In this document: positions 1 through 8,921 of the stretch, one piece after another | Layout of the letters: each line of letters begins with the position of its first letter | Numbering within the stretch: the stretch's first letter is position 1 | Assembly (NCBI RefSeq): GCF_029227915.1 | Contig: NC_079887.1 | Coordinates: 26,225,650 to 26,289,649, forward strand | From: Hydractinia symbiolongicarpus | Taxonomy: Eukaryota; Cnidaria; Hydrozoa; Anthoathecata; Hydractiniidae | Direction: 5' to 3' | Length of the DNA stretch: 64,000 bases | The notes under the pieces: generated by a model | The model's input: the letters and a program-made list of their open reading frames with translations, nothing else | What the model was told of the DNA's origin: nothing | Databases searched by the model: none | Position numbers and translations under genes: made by a program

Positions 1-506
1 TATACGTGCTAAGCCCGGGATTTACGGGAAATCGCGGGTTTTCGTTTGCCGGTGATTAAACTGCTTTTATTCAACGTCTCATCAAAAATGAAAACATTCT
101 AGAAAACTACAAGTCTCATGCGTTTTAGTGGTGAAATAATAATTTAAAAAATCGTTTGGGAAATGAGTTTACTCCCTGGGTATTTCTTTGTATACTTTTG
201 ACTTTACGGGCCGAGTCCAGGATTTACGGGAAATCGCAGGTTTTCGTTTGCCGGCGATTAAACTTCTTTTATTCAGCGTCTCATCAACAATGAAAACATT
301 TTTAAAAACTACAAGTCTCATGTGTTTTAGTGGTGAAAAAGTAATTTAAAAAATCGTTCGGGAAATGAGTTTACTTCCTGGGTACTTTCTTTGTATACTT
401 TTGACTATACGGGCCAAGCCCGGGATTTACGGGAAGTCGCTGGTTTTCGTTTGCCGGCGATTAAACTTCTTTTATTCAGCGTCTCATCAAAAATGAAAAC
501 ATTTTT
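1..506 (+). repeat. Left-edge block, repeated at 6477 and 11748
   Basis: This stretch starts inside a G-like unit with GCCGGTGATT. It continues into a unit with the shortened start GGGTATTTCTTTG plus GACTTTACGG, and then a unit with GGGAAGTCGCTGG. The same three-unit series recurs at 6477-6982 (offset 6476) and 11748-12253 (offset 11747). Shared rare variants such as CAACAATGAAAAC and CTCATGTGTTTTAG make common descent clear. Similarity ends near 506, where this copy continues with TTAAAAACTACAAGTCTT. Confidence 0.85.
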
Positions 507-1371
507 AAAAACTACAAGTCTTATGCGTTTTAGTGGTGCAAAAATAATTTGAAAAATCGTTCTGGAAATGAGCTTACTCCCTGGGTACTTTCTTTGTATA
601 CTTTGACTATACGGTCCGAGTCCGGGATTTACGGGAAATCGCGGATTTTCGTTTGCCGGCGATTAAACTTCTTTTATACAGCGTCCCATCAAATATGAAA
701 ATATTTTTGAAAACTACAAGTCTCATGCGTTTAGTGGTAAAAAAATAATATAAAAAATCGTTCGGGAAATGAGTTTACTCCCTGGGTACTTTCTTTGTAT
801 ACTTTTGACTATACGGGCCAAGCCCGGGATTTAAGGGAAATCGCGGGTTTTAGTTTGCCGGCGATTAAACTTCTTTTATTCAGCGTCTCATCAAAAATGA
901 AAACATTTTTAAAAACTACAAGTCTTATGCGTTTTAGTGGTGAAAAATAATTTAAAAAATCGTTCTGGAAATGAGTTTACTCCCTGGGTACTTTCTTTGT
1001 ATACTTTTGACTATACGGGCCGAGTCCAGAATTTACGGGAAATCGCAGGTTTTCGTTTGCCGGCGATTAAACTTCTTTTATTCAGCGTCTCATCAAAAAT
1101 AAAAACATTTTTAAAAACTACAAGTCTCATGCGTTTTAGTGGTAAAATAATAATTTAAAAAATCGTTTGGGAAATGAGTTTACTCCCTGGGTACTTTTTT
1201 TGTATACTTTTGACTATACGGGCCGAGTCCAGGATTTACGGGAAATCGCAGGTTTTCGTTTGCCGGCGATTAAACTTCTTTTATTCAGCGTCTCATCAAA
1301 AATGAAAACATTTTTGAAAAATAAAATTCTCATGCGTTTTAGTGGTGAAAAAATAATTTAAAAAATCGTTC

Positions 1372-1572
1372 GGGAAATGAGTTTACTCCCTGGGTACTTT
1401 CTTTGTATACTTTTGACTATACGGGCTGAGTCCGGGATTTACGGGAAATCGCGGATTTTCGTTTGCCGGCGATTAAACTTCTTTTATACAGCGTCCCATC
1501 AAATATGAAAATATTTTTGAAAACTACAAGTCTCATGCGCTTAGTGGTAAAAAATAATATAAAAAATCGTTC
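1372..1572 (+). repeat. Monomer subtype A (example, 201 bp)
   Basis: Subtype A is defined by linked variants: CGAGTCCGGG or CTGAGTCCGGG, TCGCGGATTTTC, TATACAGCGTCCCATC, AAATATGAAAATATTTTTG, and the tail TTTAGTGGTAAAA followed by AATATAAAAAATCG. The tail loses one T in TTTTAG and replaces AATTTAAAAAA with AATATAAAAAA, creating a TATAAAAAA string. Other examples begin near 2384, 4610, 8880, 9676, 32541 and 60270. From about 22.5 kb onwards many A units carry TATTCAGCG instead of TATACAGCG, often with AAAAGTACAAG. Confidence 0.85.
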
Positions 1573-1775
1573 GGGAAATGAGTTTACTCCCTGGGTACTT
1601 TCTTTGTATACTTTTGACTATACGGGCCAAGCCCGGGATTTACGGGAAATCGCGGGTTTTCGTTTGCCGGCGATTAAACTTCTTTTATTCAGCGTCTCAT
1701 CAAAAATGAAAACATTTTTAAAAACTACAAGTCTTATGCGTTTTAGTGGTGAAAAAATAATTTAAAAAATCGTTC
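1573..1775 (+). repeat. Monomer subtype B (example, 203 bp)
   Basis: Subtype B carries CCAAGCCCGGG (an SmaI-like CCCGGG), TCGCGGGTTTTC, the plain AAAAATGAAAAC stretch, TTTTTAAAAACTAC, and usually AAGTCTTATGCG with the tail TTTTAGTGGTGAAAAAATAATTT. It often follows subtype A. Minor forms include CCAAGCCGGG with one C fewer, CCAAGCGCGGG, CCAAGCCGGAATTT (common at 38-45 kb), and a form with GGATTTAAGGG plus GGTTTTAGTTTG near 820, 9130, 18250, 19470, 62770 and 63580. Confidence 0.85.
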
Positions 1776-1978
1776 TGAAAATGAGTTTACTCCCTGGGTA
1801 CTTTCTTTGTATACTTTTGACTATACAGGCCGAGTCCAGGATTTACGGGAAATCGCAGGTTTTCGTTTGCCGGCGATTAAACTTCTTTTATTCAGCGTCT
1901 CATCAAAAATAAAAACATTTTTAAAAACTACAAGTCTCATGCGTTTTAGTGGTAAAATAATAATTTAAAAAATCGTTT
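1776..1978 (+). repeat. Monomer subtype C (example, 203 bp)
   Basis: Subtype C carries CGAGTCCAGG, TCGCAGGTTTTC, AAAAATAAAAACATTTTT (the G of ATGAAAA replaced by A) and the tail TTTTAGTGGTAAAATAATAATTT, followed by ATCGTTTGGG in the next unit. This example has CTGAAAATG at its start, a rare change shared with the copies at 2788 and 5014 but not with 10080. That helps to order the duplications. Confidence 0.85.
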
Positions 1979-2181
1979 GGGAAATGACTTTACTCCCTGG
2001 GTACTTTCTTTGTATACTTTTGACTATACGGGCCGAGTCCAGGATTTACGGGAAATCGCAGGTTTTCGTTTGCCGGCGATTAAACTTCTTTTATTCAGCG
2101 TCTCATCAAAAATGAAAACATTTTTGAAAAAAAAAATTCTCATGCGTTTTAGTGGTGAAAAAATAATTTAAAAAATCGTTC
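1979..2181 (+). repeat. Monomer subtype D (example, 203 bp)
   Basis: Subtype D begins TTTGGGAAATGA, shares CGAGTCCAGG and TCGCAGG with subtype C, and is marked by TTTTTGAAAA running into AAAAAATTCTCATG or ATAAAATTCTCATG in place of the usual CTACAAGTCTCATG. It normally follows subtype C directly. Further examples start near 1170, 4205, 5217, 10285, 11297, 14546, 15153, 18594, 20619, 31527, 32338, 34971, 53593 and 56228. Confidence 0.85.
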
Positions 2182-2383
2182 GGGAAATGAGTTTACTCCC
2201 TGGGTACTTTCTTTGTATACTTTTGACTATACGGGCCGAGTCCGAGATTTAGGGAAATCGCAGGTTATCGTTTGCCGGCGATTAAACTTCTTTTATTCAG
2301 CGTCTCATCAAAAATGAAAACATTTTCAAAAACTACAAGTCTTATGCGTTTTAGTGGTGAAAAAATAATTTAAAAAATCGTTC

Positions 2384-3395
2384 GGGAAATGAGTTTACTC
2401 CCTGGGTACTTTCTTTGTATACTTTTGACTATACGGGCTGAGTCCGGGATTTACGGGAAATCGCGGATTTTCGTTTGCCGGCGATTAAACTTCTTTTATA
2501 CAGCGTCCCATCAAATATGAAAATATTTTTGAAAACTACAAGTCTCATGCGCTTAGTGGTAAAAAATAATATAAAAAATCGTTCGGGAAATGAGTTTACT
2601 CCCTGGGTACTTTCTTTGTATACTTTTGACTATACGGGCCAAGCCCGGGATTTACGGGAAATCGCGGGTTTTCGTTTGCCGGCGATTAAACTTCTTTTAT
2701 TCAGCGTCTCATCAAAAATGAAAACATTTTTAAAAACTACAAGTCTTATGCGTTTTAGTGGTGAAAAAATAATTTAAAAAATCGTTCTGAAAATGAGTTT
2801 ACTCCCTGGGTACTTTCTTTGTATACTTTTGACTATACAGGCCGAGTCCAGGATTTACGGGAAATCGCAGGTTTTCGTTTGCCGGCGATTAAACTTCTTT
2901 TATTCAGCGTCTCATCAAAAATAAAAACATTTTTAAAAACTACAAGTCTCATGCGTTTTAGTGGTAAAATAATAATTTAAAAAATCGTTTGGGAAATGAC
3001 TTTACTCCCTGGGTACTTTCTTTGTATACTTTTGACTATACGGGCCGAGTCCAGGATTTACGGGAAATCGCAGGTTTTCGTTTGCCGGCGATTAAACTTC
3101 TTTTATTCAGCGTCTCATCAAAAATGAAAACATTTTTGAAAAAAAAAATTCTCATGCGTTTTAGTGGTGAAAAAATAATTTAAAAAATCGTTCGGGAAAT
3201 GAGTTTACTCCCTGGGTACTTTCTTTGTATACTTTTGACTATACGGGCCGAGTCCGAGATTTAGGGAAATCGCAGGTTATCGTTTGCCGGCGATTAAACT
3301 TCTTTTATTCAGCGTCTCATCAAAAATGAAAACATTTTCAAAAACTACAAGTCTTATGCGTTTTAGTGGTGAAAAAATAATTTAAAAAATTGTTC
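2384..3395 (+). repeat. 5-unit higher-order repeat, second copy (1012 bp)
   Basis: This is a direct tandem copy of 1372-2383, including the rare CTGAAAATG at the start of its C unit. Homology runs from 2344 to 3390. After 3390 the sequence changes to ATTGTTCTGG and subtype G begins. The copy is also part of the larger 11-unit duplication. Confidence 0.9.
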
Positions 3396-3598
3396 TGGAA
3401 ATGAGTTTACTCTCAGGGTACTTTCTTTGTATACATTCGACTATACGTGCCAAGCCCGGGATTTACGGGAAATCGCGGGTTTTCGTTTGCCGGCGATTAA
3501 ACTGCTTTTATTCAGCGTCTCATCAAAAATGAAAACATTCTTGAAAACTACAAGTCTCATGCGTTTTAGTGGTGAAATAATAATTTAAAAAATCGTTT
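3396..3598 (+). repeat. Monomer subtype G (example, 203 bp)
   Basis: Subtype G carries TTACTCTCAGGGTAC, TATACATTCGACTATACGTGCC, AAACTGCTTTTATTC, ACATTCTTGAAAAC and the tail GTGAAATAATAATTT. It sits just before a unit that starts TTTGGGAAATGAG. Copies occur near 5622, 6428, 11700, 12525, 16973, 21022, 50152, 51772, 54000 and 56635. The partial unit that opens the window is also G-like, with GCCGGTGATT. Confidence 0.85.
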
Positions 3599-4164
3599 GG
3601 GAAATGAGTTTACTCCCTGGGTACTTTCTTTGTATACTTTTGACTATACGGGCCGAGTCCAGGATTTGCGGGAAATCGCAGGTTTTCGTTTGCCGGCGAT
3701 TAAACTTCTTTTATTCAGCGTCTCATCAAAAATGAAAACATTTTTAAAAACTACAAGTCTCATGCGTTTTAGTGGTGAAAAAGTAATTTAAAAAATCGTT
3801 CGGGAAATGAGTTTACTCCCTGGGTACTTTCTTTGTATACTTTTGACTATACGGGCCGAGTCTGGGATTTAGGAAATCGCAGGTTTTCGTTTGCCGGCGA
3901 TTAAACTGGTTTTATTCAGCGTCTCATCAAAAATGAAAACATTTTTGAAAACTAAAATTCTCATGCGTTTTAGTGGTGAAAAAATAATTTAAAAAATCGT
4001 TCGGGAAATGAGTTTACTCCCTGGTTACTTTCTTTGTATACTTTTGACTATACGGGCCAAGCCAGGATTTACGGGAAATCGCGGGTTTTCGTTTGCCGGC
4101 GATTAGATTTCTTCTATTCAGCGTCTCATCAAAAATGAAAACATTTTTAAAAACTACAAGTCTT

Positions 4165-6404
4165 ATGCGTTTTAGTGGTAAAATAATAATTTAAAAAATC
4201 GTTTGGGAAATGACTTTACTCCCTGGGTACTTTCTTTGTATACTTTTGACTATACGGGCCGAGTCCAGGATTTACGGGAAATCGCAGGTTTTCGTTTGCC
4301 GGCGATTAAACTTCTTTTATTCAGCGTCTCATCAAAAATGAAAACATTTTTGAAAAAAAAAATTCTCATGCGTTTTAGTGGTGAAAAAATAATTTAAAAA
4401 ATCGTTCGGGAAATGAGTTTACTCCCTGGGTACTTTCTTTGTATACTTTTGACTATACGGGCCGAGTCCGAGATTTAGGGAAATCGCAGGTTATCGTTTG
4501 CCGGCGATTAAACTTCTTTTATTCAGCGTCTCATCAAAAATGAAAACATTTTCAAAAACTACAAGTCTTATGCGTTTTAGTGGTGAAAAAATAATTTAAA
4601 AAATCGTTCGGGAAATGAGTTTACTCCCTGGGTACTTTCTTTGTATACTTTTGACTATACGGGCTGAGTCCGGGATTTACGGGAAATCGCGGATTTTCGT
4701 TTGCCGGCGATTAAACTTCTTTTATACAGCGTCCCATCAAATATGAAAATATTTTTGAAAACTACAAGTCTCATGCGCTTAGTGGTAAAAAATAATATAA
4801 AAAATCGTTCGGGAAATGAGTTTACTCCCTGGGTACTTTCTTTGTATACTTTTGACTATACGGGCCAAGCCCGGGATTTACGGGAAATCGCGGGTTTTCG
4901 TTTGCCGGCGATTAAACTTCTTTTATTCAGCGTCTCATCAAAAATGAAAACATTTTTAAAAACTACAAGTCTTATGCGTTTTAGTGGTGAAAAAATAATT
5001 TAAAAAATCGTTCTGAAAATGAGTTTACTCCCTGGGTACTTTCTTTGTATACTTTTGACTATACAGGCCGAGTCCAGGATTTACGGGAAATCGCAGGTTT
5101 TCGTTTGCCGGCGATTAAACTTCTTTTATTCAGCGTCTCATCAAAAATAAAAACATTTTTAAAAACTACAAGTCTCATGCGTTTTAGTGGTAAAATAATA
5201 ATTTAAAAAATCGTTTGGGAAATGACTTTACTCCCTGGGTACTTTCTTTGTATACTTTTGACTATACGGGCCGAGTCCAGGATTTACGGGAAATCGCAGG
5301 TTTTCGTTTGCCGGCGATTAAACTTCTTTTATTCAGCGTCTCATCAAAAATGAAAACATTTTTGAAAAAAAAAATTCTCATGCGTTTTAGTGGTGAAAAA
5401 ATAATTTAAAAAATCGTTCGGGAAATGAGTTTACTCCCTGGGTACTTTCTTTGTATACTTTTGACTATACGGGCCGAGTCCGAGATTTAGGGAAATCGCA
5501 GGTTATCGTTTGCCGGCGATTAAACTTCTTTTATTCAGCGTCTCATCAAAAATGAAAACATTTTCAAAAACTACAAGTCTTATGCGTTTTAGTGGTGAAA
5601 AAATAATTTAAAAAATTGTTCTGGAAATGAGTTTACTCTCAGGGTACTTTCTTTGTATACATTCGACTATACGTGCCAAGCCCGGGATTTACGGGAAATC
5701 GCGGGTTTTCGTTTGCCGGCGATTAAACTGCTTTTATTCAGCGTCTCATCAAAAATGAAAACATTCTTGAAAACTACAAGTCTCATGCGTTTTAGTGGTG
5801 AAATAATAATTTAAAAAATCGTTTGGGAAATGAGTTTACTCCCTGGGTACTTTCTTTGTATACTTTTGACTATACGGGCCGAGTCCAGGATTTGCGGGAA
5901 ATCGCAGGTTTTCGTTTGCCGGCGATTAAACTTCTTTTATTCAGCGTCTCATCAAAAATGAAAACATTTTTAAAAACTACAAGTCTCATGCGTTTTAGTG
6001 GTGAAAAAGTAATTTAAAAAATCGTTCGGGAAATGAGTTTACTCCCTGGGTACTTTCTTTGTATACTTTTGACTATACGGGCCGAGTCTGGGATTTAGGA
6101 AATCGCAGGTTTTCGTTTGCCGGCGATTAAACTGGTTTTATTCAGCGTCTCATCAAAAATGAAAACATTTTTGAAAACTAAAATTCTCATGCGTTTTAGT
6201 GGTGAAAAAATAATTTAAAAAATCGTTCGGGAAATGAGTTTACTCCCTGGTTACTTTCTTTGTATACTTTTGACTATACGGGCCAAGCCAGGATTTACGG
6301 GAAATCGCGGGTTTTCGTTTGCCGGCGATTAGATTTCTTCTATTCAGCGTCTCATCAAAAATGAAAACATTTTTAAAAACTACAAGTCTTATGCGTTTTA
6401 GTGG
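4165..6404 (+). repeat. 11-unit tandem duplication, second copy
   Basis: This is a direct copy of 1939-4164 lying immediately downstream. It contains its own copy of the A-B-C-D-F-like series (A unit from about 4610) and the G unit at about 5622. Similarity to the first copy stops at 6405, where TTTAGTGGCGAAAA replaces TTTAGTGGTAAAAT. Confidence 0.92.
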
Positions 6405-6476
6405 CGAAAAAATAATTTAAAAAATCGTTCTGGAAATTAGTTTACTCTCAGGGTACTTTCTTTGTATACATTCGAC

Positions 6477-7188
6477 TATACGTGCCAAGCCCGGGATTTA
6501 CGGGAAATCGCGGGTTTTCGTTTGCCGGTGATTAAACTGCTTTTATTCAGCGTCTCATCAAAAATGAAAACATTCTTGAAAACTACAAGTCTCATGCGTT
6601 TTAGTGGTGAAATAATAATTTAAAAAATCGTTTGGGAAATGAGTTTACTCGCTGGGTATTTCTTTGTATACTTTTGACTTTACGGGCCGAGTCCAGGATT
6701 TACGGGAAATCGCAGGTTTTCGTTTGCCGGCGATTAAACTTCTTTTATTCAGCGTCTCATCAACAATGAAAACATTTTTAAAAACTACAAGTCTCATGTG
6801 TTTTAGTGGTGAAAAAGTAATTTAAAAAATCGTTCGGGAAATGAGTTTACTTCCTGGGTACTTTCTTTGTATACTTTTGACTATACGGGCCAAGCCCGGG
6901 ATTTACGGGAAGTCGCTGGTTTTCGTTTGCCGGCGATTAAACTTCTTTTATTCAGCGTCTCATCAAAAATGAAAACATTTTTGAAAACTACAAGTCTCAT
7001 GCGTCATGCGTTTTAGTGGTGAAAAAATAATTTAAAAAATCGTTCGGGAAATGAGTTTACTCCCCGGGTACTTTCTTTGTATACTTTTGACTATACCGGC
7101 CAAGCCGGGATTTACAGGAAATCGCGGGTTTTCCTTTGCCGGCGAATAAACTTCTTTTATTCAGCGTCTCATCAAAAATGAAAACATT
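6477..7188 (+). repeat. Block repeated at 11748-12459, with a 7-bp microduplication
   Basis: This matches 11748-12459 at an offset of 5271 bp. Both copies carry CATGCGT twice in a row (6998-7011 and 12269-12282), making those units 7 bp longer than normal. Both also carry TATACCGGCC and GGCGAATAAAC. Singletons here include CTCGCTGGG at 6651. The first 506 bases also match the left edge of the window. Confidence 0.88.
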
Positions 7189-7247
7189 TTTGAAAACTAC
7201 AAGTCTCATGCGTTTTAGTGGTGAAAAAATAATTTAAAAAATCGTTC

Positions 7248-7450
7248 GGGAAATGAGTTTACTCCCTGGGTACTTTCTTTGTATACTTTTGACTATACGG
7301 GCCAAGCCCCGGATTTACGGGAAAACGCGGGATTTCATTTGCCGGCGATTAAACCTCTTTCATTAAGCGTCTCATCAAAAATGAAAACATTTTTGAAAAC
7401 TACAAGTCTCATGCGTTTTAGTGGTGAAAAAATAATTTAAAAAATCGTTC
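7248..7450 (+). repeat. Monomer subtype E (example, 203 bp)
   Basis: Subtype E carries CCAAGCCCCGGATTTACGGG, GAAAACGCGGGATTTC, and AAACCTCTTTCATTAAGCG in place of AAACTTCTTTTATTCAGCG. A form with GGATATACGGG and GGGATATCG occurs at 24-29 kb and 51-53 kb. A form with CATGGGCTTTAGTTGTG occurs near 8410, 8815, 14100, 62460 and 63270. Units 12722-12924 and 12925-13127 are neighbouring near-identical E units. Confidence 0.85.
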
Positions 7451-8479
7451 GGGAAATGAGTTTACTCCCTGGGTACTTTCTTTGTATACTTTTGACTATA
7501 CGGGCCGAGTCCGGGATTTACGGGAAATCGCGGATTTTCGTTTGCCAGCGATTAAACTTCTTTTATACAGCGTCCCATCAAATATGAAAATATTTTTAAA
7601 AACTACAAGTCTCATGCGTTTAGTGGTAAAAAAATAATATAAAAAATCGTTCGGGAAATGAGTTTACACCCTGGGTACTTTCTTTGTATACTTTTGACTA
7701 TACGGGCCAAGCCGGGATTTACGGGAAATCGCGGATTTTCGTTTGCCGGCGATTAAACTTCTTTTATTCAACGTCTCATCAAAAATGAAAACATTTTTAA
7801 AAACTATAAGTCTCATGGGCTTTAGTGGTGAAAAAATAATTTAAAAAATCGTTCTGGAAATGAGTTTACTCAGAGGGTACTTTCTTTGTATACATTCGAC
7901 TATACGTGCCAAGCCCGGGATTTACGGGAAATCGCGGGTTTTTGTTTGCCGGCGATTAAACTTCTTTTATTCAGCGTCTCATCAAAAATGAAAACATTTT
8001 TAAAAACTACAAGTCTGATGCGTTTTAGTGGTGAAAAAATAATTTCAAAAATCGTTCTGGAAAAGAGTTTACTCACAGGGTACTTTCTTTGTATACATTC
8101 GACTATACGGGCCAAGCCCAGGATTTACGGGAAATCGCGGGTTTTCGTTTTCCGGCGATTAAACCTCTTTCATTAAGCGTCTCATCAAAAATGAAAACAT
8201 TTTTGAAAACTACAAGTCTCATGCGTTGTAGTGGTGAAAAAAAAATTTAAAAAATCGTTCGGGAAATGAGTTTACTCCCTGGGTACTTTCTTTGTATACA
8301 TTTGACTATACGGGCCAAACCCGGATTTACGGGAAAACGCGGGATTTCGTTTGCCGGCGATTAAACCTCTTTCATTAAGCGTCTCATCAAAAATGAAAAC
8401 ATTTTTGAAAACTACAAGTCCCATGGGCTTTAGTTGTGAAAAAATAATTTAAAAAATCGTTCGGGAAATGAGTTTACTC
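7255..8479 (+). repeat. 6-unit block, matches 12932-14156 (offset 5677 bp)
   Basis: The block holds units of types E, A, B, a CTCAGAGGG unit, an H-like unit and an E variant. It matches 12932-14156 at a fixed offset of 5677 (28 units), including the rare TTACACCCTGGG, TTACTCAGAGGG, TTTCAAAAATCG with GGAAAAGAG, and GCGTTGTAGTGG. A similar series without perfect identity appears at 61572-62500. Confidence 0.88.
8071..8475 (+). repeat. 2-unit tandem duplication, first copy (405 bp)
   Basis: The copy has an H-like unit with GCGTTGTAGTGG followed by an E-like unit with CCAAACCCGG and CATGGGCTTTAGTTGTG. The next 405 bp repeat both with no difference noticed. The corresponding place in the related block near 13750 has only one copy, so the duplication arose after the two blocks separated, or was lost from the other. 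Confidence 0.9.
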
Positions 8480-8880
8480 ACAGGGTACTTTCTTTGTATA
8501 CATTCGACTATACGGGCCAAGCCCAGGATTTACGGGAAATCGCGGGTTTTCGTTTTCCGGCGATTAAACCTCTTTCATTAAGCGTCTCATCAAAAATGAA
8601 AACATTTTTGAAAACTACAAGTCTCATGCGTTGTAGTGGTGAAAAAAAAATTTAAAAAATCGTTCGGGAAATGAGTTTACTCCCTGGGTACTTTCTTTGT
8701 ATACATTTGACTATACGGGCCAAACCCGGATTTACGGGAAAACGCGGGATTTCGTTTGCCGGCGATTAAACCTCTTTCATTAAGCGTCTCATCAAAAATG
8801 AAAACATTTTTGAAAACTACAAGTCCCATGGGCTTTAGTTGTGAAAAAATAATTTAAAAAATCGTTCGGGAAATGAGTTT
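8476..8880 (+). repeat. 2-unit tandem duplication, second copy (405 bp)
   Basis: This direct copy of 8071-8475 carries the same private variants (GCGTTGTAGTGG, CCAAACCCGG, CATGGGCTTTAGTTGTG). The offset to the 12.9-14.3 kb block changes here from 5677 to 5272, exactly the length of the extra dimer. Confidence 0.9.
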
Positions 8881-8921
8881 ACTCCCTGGGTACTTTCTTT
8901 GTATACTTTTGACTATACGGG

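Larger units (their letters stand above)
1372..2383 (+). repeat. 5-unit higher-order repeat, first copy (1012 bp)
   Basis: The five units are A, B, C, D and F-like, with lengths 201, 203, 203, 203 and 202, summing to 1012. The next 1012 bp repeat them in the same order with no difference noticed on reading. Homology between the copies begins at about 1332 and runs to 2378. Confidence 0.9.
616..3390 (+). repeat. About 14-unit block, copy I (matches 8922-11696)
   Basis: Position by position this block matches 8922-11696 at a constant offset of 8306 bp, equal to 41 units. The shared order is A, B (GGATTTAAGGG form), C, D, A, B, C, D, F-like, and so on. Differences are few: 824 versus 9130 (C/T), CAGAATTTAC versus CAGGATTTAC near 1028, and a subtype swap near 10630. 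It contains the 5-unit tandem duplication described separately. Confidence 0.85.
1939..4164 (+). repeat. 11-unit tandem duplication, first copy (2226 bp)
   Basis: Each base here corresponds to the base 2226 positions further on, beginning at about 1939 and ending at 4178. The rare string GATTAGATTTCTTC at 4101 recurs at 6327, and GGATTTGCGGG at 3661 recurs near 5887. The breakpoint falls in ATGCGTTTTAGTGG at 4165-4178, so the duplication preserves monomer phase. It overlaps the 5-unit duplication and therefore formed after it. Confidence 0.92.
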
